Notes: a model not told the origin generated them from the sequence alone. A stretch of DNA of 43,827 nt from Geobacteraceae bacterium (GCA_024641085.1 JAHEDT010000008.1:37648-81474); one strand, 5' to 3'. Positions 23,433 to 34,855 are shown, numbered from the stretch's first letter. Translations and numbers: made by a program.

Positions 23433-26246
23433 TCAGAGGTTAACATAGGAGCGCAGGTACCGCCCGGTGTAGGATCGCGCACATCGGGCCACGTCTTCTG
23501 GGGTTCCGCAGACCACGATCTCGCCGCCCCGGCTGCCTCCCTCGGGGCCGAGATCGATAATATGATCGGCGGTCTTGATGACATCCAGGTTATGCTCGAT
23601 AATCACCACGCTGTTCCCCGACTCGACCAGGCGCTGGAGGACGCTAAGCAGGCGGCTGATGTCGTCGAAATGCAGGCCGGTGGTCGGCTCGTCCAGAATG
23701 TAGATGGTTCGACCAGTGGAACGCTTGCCCAACTCCTTGGCCAGCTTGACGCGCTGCGCCTCGCCACCGGAAAGGGTGGTCGCGCTCTGCCCCAGCTTGA
23801 TGTAGCCCAGACCGACATCGCGCAGGGTCTCGAGCTTGCGCTTGATGCGCGGGATATTGACGAGAAACTCCACGGCCTGATTGGCCGTCATATCGAGCAC
23901 GTCGGCAATCGTCTTGCCCTTGTACTTGACCTGCAACGTCTCCCGGTTGTAGCGCGCGCCCTGGCAGGCCTCGCACTGGATATAGACATCGGGCAGGAAG
24001 TGCATCTCGATACGCAGGATACCATCCCCCTGGCACGCCTCGCAACGCCCGCCCTTGACATTGAAAGAGAACCGCCCCGGTTTGTAACCACGCATCTTCG
24101 CCTCGGGAAGTTGCGCGAACAGGTCGCGGATATCGGTAAAAAGCCCGGTGTAGGTGGCCGGATTGGAGCGCGGCGTGCGGCCGATCGGCGACTGATCGAT
24201 ATCGATGACCTTGTCGAGTTGCTCGAGCCCGATCATGGCGTGGACCGCCCCGGCGCGCTCCCGGGAGCGGTAGAGCCTTTGAGCCAACGCTTTGTACAGG
24301 GTGTCGAGAATCAGGGAGGACTTTCCGGAGCCGGAAACACCGGTGACGCAGGTCATGACACCCAAAGGGATGTCCACGTCAACCGCCTTGAGGTTATTGG
24401 CCGTGGCCCCCTTGATGCTCAGCTGCCCCGTGGCCATGCGGCGCACTCCCGGCAGCGGGATCGCCAAACGACCGGACAGGTAATCGCCGGTCAGCGAATC
24501 GGGGTGATCGAGGATTTCCTGGGGTGTCCCCTGGGCAACCACCTGCCCGCCATGGCGGCCGGCACGCGGCCCCATGTCGATCACGTGGTCGGCCTCGAGA
24601 ATGGTTTCCTCGTCATGTTCCACCACCAGCACGGTATTGCCAAGGTCACGCAGGCGCTTGAGGGTTTCCAGCAGACGACGGTTGTCGCGCTGGTGCAGGC
24701 CGATGGACGGCTCGTCAAGAATGTAAAGGACCCCGACCAGGGAGGAACCGATCTGCGTCGCCAGCCTGATGCGCTGGCTTTCGCCGCCGGAAAGGGTCCC
24801 GGAGGTCCGGTCAAGGGTCAGGTAGTCGAGGCCGACATTGATCAGGAAAGAAAGGCGTTCGCGAATTTCCTTAAGGACGCGGCGGGCAATTTCCGCCTCT
24901 TTGGCTGGGAGCTCCAAGCGGGCAAAAAAGGCCTCCGCATCGGTAACGCTCAACGAGCAGATCTCCTGGATGTTGCAACGACCCACCCTCACACAGAGCG
25001 TTTCCGGCTTAAGGCGTGCACCCTGGCAGGTTGGGCAGGACATGATATTCATGAACTGTTCGAGCTTTTCGCGGGTCGACTCGGAATCGGACTCGCGCAG
25101 CCGCCGCTCCAGATTCGGGATCACTCCTTCAAAGGGCTTGTGATAGAAGTGCCGATGGTTGGCCTGGTCGTAGAAGAACTTCACCTGCTCCTTGCCCGAG
25201 CCGTGCAGCAGAATGTTCTGGACGCGCTCCGGCAGTTCGGCGAAGGGCGTACGGATATCGAACTCGTAGAATTCGGCCAGCGCTTCAAGGACCTGCAGGT
25301 AATAGTAACCGGTCCGGGTCGACCAGGGGGCGATGGCGCCTTCGCGCAGCGACAGCTGGCGGTTGGGGACGACCTGGTCAGGGTCGAAATACATGCGGGT
25401 GCCAAGCCCCGAGCAAGCGGGACAGGCGCCATACGGATTGTTGAATGAGAACATCCGTGGGGTCATCTCCGGAATCGAGATGCCGCATTCCACGCAGGCG
25501 TGCCACTCCGAGAAGAGTTGACTCTCACCACCGACAACCTCGACCCGTACCAGTCCTTCACCAAGTCGCAAAGCGGTCTCCAGCGAGTCCGCCAGGCGGC
25601 TGGCAATGCCATCCTTAACCACGAGCCGGTCGACAACCACTTCGATGGTGTGCTTCCGATTCTTGTCGAGGGAGATCTCTGCTCCGAGCTCATGCATTTC
25701 GCCGTCGATGCGGACCCGCACGAAGCCATCGGCCTGCAGCTGGCGCAATTCCTTGCGATATTCCCCCTTGCGCCCCCTGACCAGCGGCGCCAGCAGCAGC
25801 AGCTTGCTTTTTTCCGGAAGGGCACACACGCGCTCGACCATCTGTTCGACCGTCTGCGAGGCGATCTCCTTGCCGCAGGACGGGCAATGGACCCTGCCGA
25901 CCCTGGCAAAGAGCAGGCGCAGGTAGTCGTAGATTTCCGTGACCGTACCCACGGTGGAACGGGGATTTTTAGAGGTCGATTTCTGCTCTATGGAGATCGC
26001 CGGGCTCAACCCCTCGATACTCTCGACATCCGGCTTGTCCATCTGTTCGAGAAACTGCCGGGCGTAGGCGGACAGGCTTTCGACATAACGGCGCTGCCCC
26101 TCGGCATAGATGGTGTCGAAGGCCAGGGTACTCTTTCCGGAACCGGAGACCCCGGTGATGACCACCAACTGGTCGCGCGGGATCTCGACATCGATATTTT
26201 TCAGGTTGTGCTCACAGGCACCTTTTATAACGATCTTGTCAGCCAT
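23433..26246 (-). CDS. uvrA: UvrABC excinuclease subunit A
   Basis: A 937-aa ATP-dependent damage-recognition protein of nucleotide excision repair, working with UvrB and UvrC. Two ABC-type ATPase modules are visible: Walker [14 protein letters not shown] (~32-44) and [13 protein letters not shown] (~640); signatures [12 protein letters not shown] and [12 protein letters not shown]; Walker [12 protein letters not shown] and [11 protein letters not shown]. Zinc-module cysteines occur at CPSCG, CVECG...[15 protein letters not shown] and CEACQGDG...CEACQGARY. The length is standard. It is 102 bp downstream of pdxA on the same strand. Confidence 0.98.
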   Translation of the reverse strand: MADKIVIKGACEHNLKNIDVEIPRDQLVVITGVSGSGKSTLAFDTIYAEGQRRYVESLSAYARQFLEQMDKPDVESIEGLSPAISIEQKSTSKNPRSTVGTVTEIYDYLRLLFARVGRVHCPSCGKEIASQTVEQMVERVCALPEKSKLLLLAPLVRGRKGEYRKELRQLQADGFVRVRIDGEMHELGAEISLDKNRKHTIEVVVDRLVVKDGIASRLADSLETALRLGEGLVRVEVVGGESQLFSEWHACVECGISIPEMTPRMFSFNNPYGACPACSGLGTRMYFDPDQVVPNRQLSLREGAIAPWSTRTGYYYLQVLEALAEFYEFDIRTPFAELPERVQNILLHGSGKEQVKFFYDQANHRHFYHKPFEGVIPNLERRLRESDSESTREKLEQFMNIMSCPTCQGARLKPETLCVRVGRCNIQEICSLSVTDAEAFFARLELPAKEAEIARRVLKEIRERLSFLINVGLDYLTLDRTSGTLSGGESQRIRLATQIGSSLVGVLYILDEPSIGLHQRDNRRLLETLKRLRDLGNTVLVVEHDEETILEADHVIDMGPRAGRHGGQVVAQGTPQEILDHPDSLTGDYLSGRLAIPLPGVRRMATGQLSIKGATANNLKAVDVDIPLGVMTCVTGVSGSGKSSLILDTLYKALAQRLYRSRERAGAVHAMIGLEQLDKVIDIDQSPIGRTPRSNPATYTGLFTDIRDLFAQLPEAKMRGYKPGRFSFNVKGGRCEACQGDGILRIEMHFLPDVYIQCEACQGARYNRETLQVKYKGKTIADVLDMTANQAVEFLVNIPRIKRKLETLRDVGLGYIKLGQSATTLSGGEAQRVKLAKELGKRSTGRTIYILDEPTTGLHFDDISRLLSVLQRLVESGNSVVIIEHNLDVIKTADHIIDLGPEGGSRGGEIVVCGTPEDVARCARSYTGRYLRSYVNL

Positions 26247-26348
26247 TTAATTGGATACTCAACTGTTTGCTAGTAACGGATGGCCTTGCTGCTTTGACCA
26301 TCGCGACGCGGAGCGGGTGCCGCGAAAATCACCTTTTTACGGTTTTGT

Positions 26349-27386
26349 CTAGCCGTGGGCCACGCCCCGTATCGCGCATTCCCGCTTGTCTGCCATCCCG
26401 GCAGCCATCCTGACCGCGGCAACCAGGCTGGCCGGACTGGCCTGGCCGGTACCGGCCAGGTCGTATGCGGTGCCATGATCGACGGAGGTCCGCACGATCG
26501 GCAGGCCGAGGGTGACATTGACGCCGTCCTCGAAATGCAGCAGCTTGAGGGGAATCAGCCCCTGGTCGTGATACATGCAGATCACTGCGTCGTAATGCCC
26601 CTGCGCAGCAAACCAGAAGAGGGTGTCGGCACTGTGTGGTCCACTGGCAGACAGCCCCTCGGCAAGGGCCGCGTTGATGGCCGGGGCGATATACTGCCCC
26701 TCCTCGTCACCGAACAGACCGCCCTCTCCGGCGTGGGGGTTGAGTGCCAGCACCGCCAGGCGCGGCCGATCAAGACCGAACTGTTCACGCAGGGACCTCG
26801 CCGTAATCCGCATGGTCGCCAGGATGCGTTCCGCCGTCAGCCGTTGCGGCACCTCTCGCAAAGCACAGTGGGTAGTCACCAGGCACACCCGCAAGCGCTC
26901 ACCGGCCAGCATCATGACCACCTCGTCAACTCGACAGCGATCGGCCAGCAATTCGGTGTGCCCCGGGAATTCGACTCCGGCGAGGTGCAGCGCCTGCTTG
27001 TTGATCGGCGCCGTCACCATGCCGGCAGCGTCACCGGCGAGGCACGCATCGCAGGCCCAGGTGATATAGTCGGCCATGGCGCGCCCTGAAGATTCCCGCG
27101 GCTGGCCAAATTGCTCCCGGCCCGGGTCCAGCCGGGAAAGCTCCCGGACCGTCAGAACGGAGCTCCCCAGGAGGACCTCGCTCGTCCCCAGCGCCAGTCG
27201 GGCACCGGTCCGGCTCTCGCAGGGATGGCCGCAGACCGCTGCGGCCCTCTGCAAAATCGCTAAATCCCCGGCGACGATCAGCGGCCGGTCAAGACCGGAA
27301 AAAGCCCCAGAGCTCACGGCCTGGACTAAGATTTCCGGGCCGATCCCCGTCGGGTCCCCCATGGTGATGATCAGCGGTTTTTTCAT
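26349..27386 (-). CDS. pdxA: 4-hydroxythreonine-4-phosphate dehydrogenase
   Basis: A 345-aa NAD-dependent enzyme of pyridoxal-5'-phosphate synthesis (DXP-dependent route with PdxJ). The start KKPLIITMGDPTGIGPEIL is characteristic. Metal-binding histidines lie in FPGHTELLAD, LNPHAGEGGLFG and MYHDQGLIPLK. The ending motif VRTSVDHGTAYDLAGTG is typical of the family. It lies upstream of uvrA on the same strand, divergent to the PilZ gene. Confidence 0.96.
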   Translation of the reverse strand: MKKPLIITMGDPTGIGPEILVQAVSSGAFSGLDRPLIVAGDLAILQRAAAVCGHPCESRTGARLALGTSEVLLGSSVLTVRELSRLDPGREQFGQPRESSGRAMADYITWACDACLAGDAAGMVTAPINKQALHLAGVEFPGHTELLADRCRVDEVVMMLAGERLRVCLVTTHCALREVPQRLTAERILATMRITARSLREQFGLDRPRLAVLALNPHAGEGGLFGDEEGQYIAPAINAALAEGLSASGPHSADTLFWFAAQGHYDAVICMYHDQGLIPLKLLHFEDGVNVTLGLPIVRTSVDHGTAYDLAGTGQASPASLVAAVRMAAGMADKRECAIRGVAHG

Positions 27387-27566
27387 AACGCCTTGTTCCC
27401 TTCACGCAGCACGAAACTACAGTATAGCTCAGGCATGAAAACACCCTCAACCAGATTTGCATTATCACGTTCTGAACGACAAACCGTGAAAGCAGTTTTC
27501 AAACGACGCAGGAGCAGTTATACTTTGCACTATTTCATCGAGTTACGCAGGATTGGAGAGCATTTG

Positions 27567-27926
27567 ATGATTGACGACCTGTTCGAGCGGCGCCGGGCGG
27601 AACGCCGTTATGCGCTGAATTTCCTTGATTACGAAATTCTCTCCGCCTCCGGACAAGCCATTGGGCGCGGCCTGGCCCGCACTCTCGATGTCAGCGAGAC
27701 CGGGCTGCGTCTGGAAACCGGCCAGTTCTTCGAGCCGGGGCAGCGGCTGCGAATCACCCTCGGCCTCGGCAACGACCTGGTCCAGGTCAAAGGCCGGGTC
27801 GTCAACTCCCGGCCGGAGACCGACGATTTGTGCAGCAGCGGCGTGATATTCCTTGAATTCGACCCAGCCGACCGGATCACCTACCAAAAGCACTTCGCGG
27901 CCTTGAAAAGCAGCCTTAAAACATAA
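27567..27926 (+). CDS. PilZ-domain protein (c-di-GMP receptor)
   Basis: A 119-aa single PilZ domain. The start at 27567 has GGAGAG eight bases upstream. Both c-di-GMP motifs are present: RRRAERR (R9/R10 to R13/R14, fitting RxxxR) and D41-V-S-E-T-G46 (fitting DxSxxG). It is therefore likely a true c-di-GMP binder rather than a degenerate one. Possible outputs are pilus or flagellar motility; the minor-pilin operon is 18 kb away, so a link is speculation. It is a single gene, divergent to pdxA. Confidence 0.9.
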   Translation: MIDDLFERRRAERRYALNFLDYEILSASGQAIGRGLARTLDVSETGLRLETGQFFEPGQRLRITLGLGNDLVQVKGRVVNSRPETDDLCSSGVIFLEFDPADRITYQKHFAALKSSLKT

Positions 27927-27943
27927 ACTCTTCTGTCTTCGGC

Positions 27944-28114
27944 CTATAACCAAAACCAAGCTTAGCCACCAAGTCACCAAGACGAGAAGGGTTCACTGGT
28001 ATATTTAACAACCAGCGCATTTGCTTGGCTGATCAATTGATCTTAACCCGAGATAAAGTGCTTTTTAGAGCCTTCGTGTCTTTGTGGCAAGCAACCCTTG
28101 TTGATCGGTTATAG
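27944..28114. repeat. Inverted-repeat element, MITE-like, degenerate
   Basis: The 27927-28275 interval has no gene. CTATAACC (27944-27951) faces GGTTATAG (28107-28114). Inside, GCCACCAAGTCACCAAG (from 27965) faces, on the other strand, GCCACAAAGACACGAAGG (28071-28088). The outer and inner arms form an imperfect inverted repeat of ~170 bp, with no ORF. A related partial copy is at 21179-21278. It may be a small non-autonomous mobile element or a relic. Confidence 0.4.
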
Positions 28115-28146
28115 AACCGTTTTCTTCAGGTCCGGCTACATAACGA

Positions 28147-28174
28147 ACGACCCCGCGGCAAGCCGCAGGGTCGT
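28147..28174. other. Strong hairpin between surA and the PilZ gene
   Basis: ACGACCC and GGGTCGT enclose GCGGC and GCCGC with one mismatch and a 2-nt gap. No T run follows on either strand, so an intrinsic terminator is doubtful. It could end the leftward surA transcript with Rho help, or be a mobile-element relic. Confidence 0.35.
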
Positions 28175-28275
28175 CAGGATTCGCTAATCAGAAAAACTCT
28201 CACTTCCACTTGTTAGCGCGTTTAATTCTGTCTCCTGTCTTCGGGGCCCTGTGTTCTATAAGAGCCTTTTGTCAA

Positions 28276-29223
28276 TCAAAGTCGGATATCGATAAAAGCC
28301 TTGGCCTTGAGATTCTTGGTCCATTCCTTGAGTTGGGCATCGGTCTTCTGGTCCAAGATCATCTGGTGGATTTCAGCTTTGACGGTGTCGAACTGCCGAA
28401 GCCTGCCGGGCAGCAGTTCGTCAACCCGCAGCAGGTGGATTGATTCGGCACCCACAACCGGCTTGCTGACCCCCCCGGCCTCGACCCCTTGTATCGCTTC
28501 GGCAAACCCCGAGACCAGCTCTTTATGGAGGAAGCGGCCCAATTCTCCACCGGTCGCTCCGTAAGTCTTGTTGTAGCTCTCTGCCACCTCTTCAAGCGAT
28601 TCACCGCGCTGCAGACGGGCCAGGGCCTCATCGGCAACCAAACGAACCTTCTGGCGCTCCTGTTCAGAGGCCTTTTTCGAGATCGGGAAGGTGATGGCGC
28701 TGAGTTTGACCTCGCCAGGCAAGCGATAATCGTCCAGGTGGGCGCGATAATATTCAACTATCTCCCGCTCGGGAACATCGACCTCACTGCGAACCTCTGC
28801 TCCGATCAACTTGTAACGTATAATCTGGCTGCGCAGGTTTTCCCGGTAGGCATCGAAGTCCATCCCCTGGAGCTGCACTGCTTCCTTCAGTTCCTCACGG
28901 GTCAACTGGTTATTCTTCTCAACATCCACCAGGGCCTTTTCCAGCTCTTCTTCGGAGACTTTAAGGTCGAGCGCCTTGATGCGCTGCTGCAGCAGGGTCT
29001 CCTCGATCATGCGGGACAGCAGCTCCTGGCGCAGCGCGCCCAGCTGTGCCGGCGATGGCTGGCCCCCCTTTTTGGCCAGCTGCTCCTGGAGTTTCTGATC
29101 CAGCTGGTTGGTTGTGATGATGTCATGGTTGACGACTGCCGCAATGCGGCTGACGACTGCCGCAGCAACCGGGTTCAAACCGATGCTGCAGAGCAATAAC
29201 AACGCAATACCGATACGTCTCAT
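28276..29223 (-). CDS. surA: SurA-like periplasmic chaperone / peptidyl-prolyl isomerase
   Basis: A 315-aa secreted foldase. The signal peptide (MRRIGIALLLLCSIGLNPVAA) precedes the SurA N-terminal helical domain (SRIAAVVNHDIITTNQLDQK), followed by one parvulin/PpiC domain (~173-270; KLSAITFPISKKASEQERQK, GGELGRFLHKELVSGFAEAI) and a C-terminal strand. E. coli SurA has two PPIase domains; a single domain is common in Deltaproteobacteria. The ATG at 29223 has GGAAGAGG upstream. It lies 90 bp after the PpiC lipoprotein gene in the nadA-mfd block. Confidence 0.87.
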   Translation of the reverse strand: MRRIGIALLLLCSIGLNPVAAAVVSRIAAVVNHDIITTNQLDQKLQEQLAKKGGQPSPAQLGALRQELLSRMIEETLLQQRIKALDLKVSEEELEKALVDVEKNNQLTREELKEAVQLQGMDFDAYRENLRSQIIRYKLIGAEVRSEVDVPEREIVEYYRAHLDDYRLPGEVKLSAITFPISKKASEQERQKVRLVADEALARLQRGESLEEVAESYNKTYGATGGELGRFLHKELVSGFAEAIQGVEAGGVSKPVVGAESIHLLRVDELLPGRLRQFDTVKAEIHQMILDQKTDAQLKEWTKNLKAKAFIDIRL

Positions 29224-29313
29224 GGTATCCTCTTCCTTGGTGGGTCTTCTCTGGAAACGGCACATTCCCTGCCGAACCGGTTATCGTGTCAATGCGTAGC
29301 TGATGGAAGGGTC

Positions 29314-30279
29314 CTACTTGTTTTTTGGGGTTTTCTTTTCCAGTTGCTCCCAGTCTACGCTGATCACGGCGCGGGCGCGCATGTCCTGAAGCCAGCCCAG
29401 GTAGTGCTCCTCTTTTTTGCTCGCTTCGAGTGTCGACCGGATCTCCTCCGCTGCTTCCTGCTTGCTCAAGCGAGTCGCCTTGCGTTTTTCTTCGACCAGG
29501 AAGATGTGGTAGCCGTAATCGCTCTTGACCAGGTCACTCAGGCGGTTGACCGGCAGGTCGAAGACAATTTCGTCAAATTCGGGGGGCATTTGTCCCCGTG
29601 CGAAAAACCCGAGGTCACCCCCCTGTTGAGCATCCGGAGAGAGCGAATATTCGGCGGCCACCTCGGCAAAGGGTTTCCCCTGGCGCAGCAGCCCCAGGAC
29701 CTTCTGCCCTTCGGCTTCGGTCGACACCACGATCTGCCGGGCCCGCACCTGAGCGGGACGATCAAACTGATCGCGGTTGGCTTCGTAGTAAGCGGCCACC
29801 TCTTCATCCGTGACCGAAACGCTTGCGTAAACGGCCTGCTCGAGGAGTTTCTCCATGATCAGGCTCTCCCTGAGTTCCTCGCGCCAGGCCACCATGGTCA
29901 TGCCGCGCTCCTGGAGCATGGTCTCGAAGCTGGTTCCAGGGTAATCCTTTTGATATCCCTGCAGCGCGGTTTCAACATCGGCATCGGTGACCGAGATCTT
30001 CAGGCGCCGGGCCTCGGCATGAATCAACTCACGATCGATCAGCTGCACCAGGAATGACCGCTGCAGCTCTTCGCGCTCTATCCCGCTCAGCGGTTGATCC
30101 TTCTGCAGGCTTTTTTCAAACTCGGCGATAAATTCGGCCTTGTTGATCGCCTGATTGTTGATCTGGATCAGCGGCGGGGCTTTTTCCTTGGCCGGTTCTG
30201 AGCTACAGCCGGACACGAGACTGAGCAGGCAGAAGGGAAGCAGAATCAGGACTCGTAGATGATATATGCGCATGATCAT
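29314..30279 (-). CDS. PpiC/PrsA-like lipoprotein foldase
   Basis: A 321-aa protein with lipoprotein signal (LLPFCLLSLVSGC, lipobox LVSGC) and mature part beginning CSSEPAKEKAPP. A SurA-type helical region (KAEFIAEFEKSLQKDQPLSG) is followed by a parvulin domain (~180-275; VRARQIVVSTEAEGQKVLGL, GGDLGFFARGQMPPEFDEIV). It probably assists folding of exported proteins while anchored to a membrane. The start is ATG at 30279, or ATG at 30273 two codons later. It begins 33 bp after the mfd stop. Confidence 0.87.
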   Translation of the reverse strand: MIMRIYHLRVLILLPFCLLSLVSGCSSEPAKEKAPPLIQINNQAINKAEFIAEFEKSLQKDQPLSGIEREELQRSFLVQLIDRELIHAEARRLKISVTDADVETALQGYQKDYPGTSFETMLQERGMTMVAWREELRESLIMEKLLEQAVYASVSVTDEEVAAYYEANRDQFDRPAQVRARQIVVSTEAEGQKVLGLLRQGKPFAEVAAEYSLSPDAQQGGDLGFFARGQMPPEFDEIVFDLPVNRLSDLVKSDYGYHIFLVEEKRKATRLSKQEAAEEIRSTLEASKKEEHYLGWLQDMRARAVISVDWEQLEKKTPKNK

Positions 30280-30311
30280 GTACAGAATGGACCGTTTCAA
30301 AGTGATACAAA

Positions 30312-33300
30312 CTAGCATAGCCGGCAAAAGGCTTGCAATTCCTTTTTCGCTATGGCCAGCACCTCCTCCCGGGGCAACCGTCCGACGCGAATGCTCAACC
30401 GGTAGTCGGGGGTGAAGCGGTATTTTCTGCCGTCTTCCAGAAGCGCCAAAATCTGTTCCGGGGCCACCTTGGTATGCGCGGGGAAGGCAAAGGTCAGGTT
30501 ATGGCCATCAAACTCAGCTACTTCGATAAGCAGCTGTTTCATGAGCACCCGCAGCTTCATGACCTCCATCAGCAGTGCCGTTGCAGGCGGCAGCTCACCG
30601 TACCGGTCGCGCAGTTCGTCGCCGGCCTGGTAGATCTCCACCTCATCCCGTGCCGCCGCCAGCTTACGATACAACACCAGTCGCTGGTTGGGATCGGCTA
30701 CATAATCTTCCGGGAGAAACGCTGACAGGCCGAGGCGAATCTCGGGATCAATCCGCGCTTCGCGTTCCTGTCCCTGGAGCTCGTGAATCGTCTCTTCGAG
30801 CAGCTCAGTGTACATTTCAAAACCGATGGCCGCAACCTGGCCGGCCTGCCGGGCGCCGAGCAGATCTCCGGCGCCGCGCAATTCGAGATCGTGGCGCGCA
30901 ATGCGGAATCCAGCGCCCAGTTCCGATTGCTCCTGCAGGACTTTGAGCCTCTCACGGGCGTCCCGGGTCAGGACGCCTTCCCCCGGGATCAGCAGATAGG
31001 CGTAAGCACGCTGATGCGAGCGCCCGACCCGGCCACGCAACTGATAGAGCTGGGACAACCCGAAGCAGTCAGCACGATTGACAATCATGGTATTGGCCGA
31101 GGGAATATCAATGCCGTTCTCGATGATCGTCGAACAGACCAGCAGGTTGGTCCGCCCCTCGATAAAATCGAGCATGACCTTCTCCAGCTCTTTTTCCGGC
31201 ATCTGCCCGTGGCCGACGCCGATTATGGCCTGGGGAACCAGCCGGCGCAGAAATTCAGCCATGGCATCGATCGACTGCACCCGGTTGTGAACAAAGTAAA
31301 CCTGGCCCCCGCGGCGCAGCTCGCGCAGGATAGCATCCCGGATCAGGTCGTCGTCAAACCGGGTCACATAGGTACGGATCGCCTGGCGATCAACCGGTGG
31401 CGTATCGATGATCGACAGCTCGCGCAGCCCGGCCAGGCTCATATGCAGGGTACGCGGGATCGGAGTTGCGGTCAGGGTCAGCACATCGACCTCGGCGCGC
31501 ATTTTTTTCAGCCGCTCCTTGTGAGTGACACCGAAGCGTTGCTCTTCATCGACCACAATCAGGCCGAGGTTCTTGAAGCGCAGGTCTCGCTGCAGCAATC
31601 GGTGGGTGCCGATCAGGATATCGACCTGGCCGGCAGCGGTGCGCTCGATGATTCTTTTCTGCTCCGCCGGTGTGCGAAAACGCGACAGCATTTCGACGAC
31701 CACCGGATAATCAGCGAAGCGCTGCCGGAAAGTCTCCAGGTGCTGACGGGCCAACACCGTGGTCGGCACCAGGACCGCCACCTGGCGACTGTCGAGGACC
31801 GCTTTGAAGGCGGCGCGAATGGCGACCTCGGTCTTGCCGTAGCCGACATCGCCACAGATCAGGCGGTCGACCGGCCGGGGAGAGGTCATATCGTCGAGAA
31901 CCGCCTCGATCGCTTCGAGCTGGTCGGGGGTTTCCTCATAGGGGAAGGCCGCCTCGAATTCCCGGAACATCCGGTCAGGCGGCGCATAGCTGAAACCTTT
32001 GGCCAGCTGCCGCCGCGCCTGAACCTGCAACAGGTCCCGGGCCAGCTCCTCGATCGTCGCCCGGGCCCGGAGCTTGGCCTTCTCCCAGGCTCCGCTGCCC
32101 ATCTTGTCGAGGCGCGGAGTTCCGCCGTCCGCCAGGTATTTCTGGACCTTTTCGATGCGCTCCACCGGCAGGTAGAGCCGGTCTTCTCCGGCATATTCGA
32201 GGTGCAGGAAATCCCCTTCGACGGCACCGGTCTGGAGGTGGATAAGGCCAAGGTAGCGTCCGATACCGTAATCGGCATGGACGACCAGGTCAGCGATCTT
32301 CAGGTCGGCCAGAGACGATTCGAACACCTGTTGACGACGGCGCATCCTGCGATGGCTGCGCGGGCCGAAGATCTCGTCGTCGCAGATGACGATGCGCTTT
32401 TCATCGACCAGCCTGAAGCCGCTATTCAGCGAACCGGTGGTCACGGTCAGGCCGACCGGGAACACCCGCCCCGGCACCAGATCCAGAATCCAGGTCGCCG
32501 GTAGTTCGCTTGGCGCCAGCAGGTCGAGCAGGCGCTCCGCCTGGCCGCGCTGGTGGCAGACCACGAGAATGCTCCAGCCGTCGTTCAGCCATTCCCGCAG
32601 GCGTTTGACGAGGGGAGCCAGACTGCCGTCATGAGTCGCATGATCGGGGCGCAAATCGGCGTTGCCCGTGACCGTAACACGATAGACCGGGTGATCATCC
32701 TCGAGCCGGTAGACTTGCAGCGCCGCCAGGTCGATGCGCGGGTCCTGACCCAGGCGATCTTCCAGTTCCTCTGCGGTGAGGTAAAAATCGCCGGCGGGCA
32801 CATAAGGCTCGCGGTTGCTCGCGGCACGTTCCTCGCCGCGGCGCACGGCCTCGGCGAATTCATCGGCAGCGGCGAGCACACCAGGCGGATCGAGCACCAG
32901 CCAGGATAAATGACCCAGGTAGTCAAAAAACGTGTCAAGCCCGTCGTAGTTGAGTGGCAGGAGATTTTCCCGGCCGGGGCCGAGCAACCCCTCGCGGACC
33001 TCCTCGAGGATCGCCTCCCGCTGACCACGTGGGATTTCCAGATCGTCGCAACGGGCTTTGAACCGCCGGGTAAAGGCCTCGAGGTGGCTTCCGGCGAGAA
33101 TCATTTCCCGGGCCGGAGCCAGTTCGAGCCTGATCAGGTGATGATCCATCGAGCGCTGGCTGACAGGATCAAAGCTGCGGATCTCGTCCAGTTCATCGCC
33201 GAAAAACGCCAGGCGGACCGGCTGCTCGAGCATTGGCGGGAAAAGGTCTACCAGGTCGCCGCGCACGGCAAAACTGCCGCGCTCCTCGACCAGGGTCACC

Positions 33301-33803
33301 CGCTGATAGCCGAGTGCAGCCAGACCCTGCAACAGTGCATCACGGGCAATCTCGTCGCCGACCTGTATACGCAGTTGCAAGGACTCGAGAACCGGCCGCG
33401 GGAGGACCTTCTGCTGCAGCGCCTTGACCGTGGTGACCACGGCCCGACCGCGCCCGTTGGCAAGTGCCGCCAAGGTCGCCAGGCGGGTAGCTTCGATTTC
33501 AGGGTGCGGACTGAGGGGCGCGTAGGGTTCGGTTTCCCAGTGGGGGAAGAAAAGGATGTCGGCCTGCTGACCATGGAAGAAGCTCAGGGCGCGATAGAAT
33601 CTCTGGGCTTCGGCTTGACCGGCAGCCACAATCAGCAGGCAGGGGTCGTCCCGCTTGTGTCCCAGCAGTTCGGCAGCAAACCAGGCATCGCTGCTGCCAT
33701 GCAGGCCGAGAACCTCGCTGCGTCCGACAAGCCCCGGCGCGAAGGCCTCGAGGACTGTGGACAAGGTACATTGTTGAATGAGGGGTTCAGTCGTTGCGGA
33801 CAT
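30312..33803 (-). CDS. mfd: Transcription-repair coupling factor Mfd
   Basis: A 1163-aa translocase that removes stalled RNA polymerase and recruits UvrA. Visible are a UvrB-like N-terminal part, an RNAP-interacting region ([16 protein letters not shown]), RecG-like motor motifs (Walker [66 protein letters not shown]) and a C-terminal TRCF domain ([14 protein letters not shown]). The length is typical. uvrA, its partner, lies 4 kb downstream in the same orientation. It is probably co-transcribed with nadA (50-bp gap). Confidence 0.98.
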   Translation of the reverse strand: MSATTEPLIQQCTLSTVLEAFAPGLVGRSEVLGLHGSSDAWFAAELLGHKRDDPCLLIVAAGQAEAQRFYRALSFFHGQQADILFFPHWETEPYAPLSPHPEIEATRLATLAALANGRGRAVVTTVKALQQKVLPRPVLESLQLRIQVGDEIARDALLQGLAALGYQRVTLVEERGSFAVRGDLVDLFPPMLEQPVRLAFFGDELDEIRSFDPVSQRSMDHHLIRLELAPAREMILAGSHLEAFTRRFKARCDDLEIPRGQREAILEEVREGLLGPGRENLLPLNYDGLDTFFDYLGHLSWLVLDPPGVLAAADEFAEAVRRGEERAASNREPYVPAGDFYLTAEELEDRLGQDPRIDLAALQVYRLEDDHPVYRVTVTGNADLRPDHATHDGSLAPLVKRLREWLNDGWSILVVCHQRGQAERLLDLLAPSELPATWILDLVPGRVFPVGLTVTTGSLNSGFRLVDEKRIVICDDEIFGPRSHRRMRRRQQVFESSLADLKIADLVVHADYGIGRYLGLIHLQTGAVEGDFLHLEYAGEDRLYLPVERIEKVQKYLADGGTPRLDKMGSGAWEKAKLRARATIEELARDLLQVQARRQLAKGFSYAPPDRMFREFEAAFPYEETPDQLEAIEAVLDDMTSPRPVDRLICGDVGYGKTEVAIRAAFKAVLDSRQVAVLVPTTVLARQHLETFRQRFADYPVVVEMLSRFRTPAEQKRIIERTAAGQVDILIGTHRLLQRDLRFKNLGLIVVDEEQRFGVTHKERLKKMRAEVDVLTLTATPIPRTLHMSLAGLRELSIIDTPPVDRQAIRTYVTRFDDDLIRDAILRELRRGGQVYFVHNRVQSIDAMAEFLRRLVPQAIIGVGHGQMPEKELEKVMLDFIEGRTNLLVCSTIIENGIDIPSANTMIVNRADCFGLSQLYQLRGRVGRSHQRAYAYLLIPGEGVLTRDARERLKVLQEQSELGAGFRIARHDLELRGAGDLLGARQAGQVAAIGFEMYTELLEETIHELQGQEREARIDPEIRLGLSAFLPEDYVADPNQRLVLYRKLAAARDEVEIYQAGDELRDRYGELPPATALLMEVMKLRVLMKQLLIEVAEFDGHNLTFAFPAHTKVAPEQILALLEDGRKYRFTPDYRLSIRVGRLPREEVLAIAKKELQAFCRLC

Positions 33804-33853
33804 GCCGGTCTTCGGCGCAGAGCGAGCTCTTGCCGCTGCCAGTTACGGGGGAA

Positions 33854-34768
33854 TTAGTCACGCGGGACAGCCAGCATGCGGTCCAGGGTAAGCTTCGCAG
33901 GAATCCTGACCTCTTCGGGGACTGTCACCCGGGGGCTCATCGTCTGCAGCGCCTTGAGAACATCTTCGAGAGAGGTCAGCTTCATATTGGGGCAGATCAG
34001 CCGCGTGGTCGGCAAAATGAACTCCTTGCCGGGGTTTTCCTTGCGCAGACGATACAGGATACCGGCTTCGGTGCCGACGATGAACCGCCGCGCCGGGCTC
34101 TCCTTGGCAAAGGTATACATACCGCTGGTCGAACAGATATGATCCGCCAGGGCAAGCACTTCGGGAGGGCACTCCGGGTGGGCCATGAAGAGGGCGTCCG
34201 GAAAGTCGGCCTGGACAACCTTGACATCGTCGACGGTAAAACGTTCGTGGGTCGGGCAGTATCCGTCCCAGAAATGACAGGTCTTGTCGACCTGGGCGGC
34301 GATGTAGCGGCCAAGGTTACGGTCGGGGGCCAGGATGACTTCCGACTCGGCAAGGGAGGCGACCACCTTGACCGCGTTGGCACTCGTGCAGCAGATATCG
34401 CTCTCAGCCTTGACGGCAGCGCTCGAATTGACATAAGTCACCACCGGTACGCCGGGGTGCCGGCTTTTGAACTCGCGCAAGCCTTCCGCGGTGATCATGT
34501 CGGCCATCGGACAACCGGCATCCAGGCGCGGCAGCAGGACGATTTTCTCAGGGGCCAGGATCGCGGCACTTTCTGCCATGAAGTGTACACCGCAAAAGAC
34601 AATCACCGGCTTTTCGGTGCGCGCGGCCTCCATCGACAGGGCGAGAGAATCCCCTGTAATGTGGGCCATTTCCTGAATTTCATCCCGCTGGTAATTATGT
34701 GCCAGAATCAAGGCATCACGTTCGTCAGCCAGGCGGAGAATTTCACTGATGGTTTCATTCTGATTCAT
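33854..34768 (-). CDS. nadA: Quinolinate synthase A
   Basis: A 304-aa [4Fe-4S] enzyme that condenses iminoaspartate and dihydroxyacetone phosphate to quinolinate in NAD synthesis. The three cluster cysteines are visible: C86 (DAGCPMAD), C171 (DGYCPTH) and C259 (RLICPNMK). [11 protein letters not shown] and [11 protein letters not shown] fit the substrate-binding regions. It has a good promoter at 34802-34830 and heads the leftward nadA-mfd-ppiC-surA block, divergent to tat. Confidence 0.97.
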   Translation of the reverse strand: MNQNETISEILRLADERDALILAHNYQRDEIQEMAHITGDSLALSMEAARTEKPVIVFCGVHFMAESAAILAPEKIVLLPRLDAGCPMADMITAEGLREFKSRHPGVPVVTYVNSSAAVKAESDICCTSANAVKVVASLAESEVILAPDRNLGRYIAAQVDKTCHFWDGYCPTHERFTVDDVKVVQADFPDALFMAHPECPPEVLALADHICSTSGMYTFAKESPARRFIVGTEAGILYRLRKENPGKEFILPTTRLICPNMKLTSLEDVLKALQTMSPRVTVPEEVRIPAKLTLDRMLAVPRD

Positions 34769-34801
34769 GATACAATTGCGTCCTTACCTGAAGGTTGCCG
34801 T

Positions 34802-34830
34802 ATACTAGAGTAAAAACCCTGATATGTCAA
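34802..34830 (-). promoter_or_regulatory. Predicted nadA promoter
   Basis: Read leftward: TTGACA (34825-34830), 17-bp spacer, TAGTAT (34802-34807), with the nadA ATG 34 bp downstream. Consensus -35 and spacing. Confidence 0.65.
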
Positions 34831-34855
34831 ACCCTTATACCCCTGATGGGTGCTC

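Noticed and set aside
23562-25448. Long rightward open frame (628 codons) opposite uvrA
   Set aside because: It mirrors a certain gene in the antisense frame of GC-rich DNA, has low-complexity Gln/Asp/Gly composition, no ribosome site and no recognisable domain.
28147-28174. Riboswitch or small RNA at the strong hairpin
   Set aside because: It is a simple stem with no conserved riboswitch core or promoter context; listed only as a hairpin of unknown role.
30783-32504. Long rightward open frame (573 codons) opposite mfd
   Set aside because: Antisense shadow of mfd, with the same composition bias and no motif.
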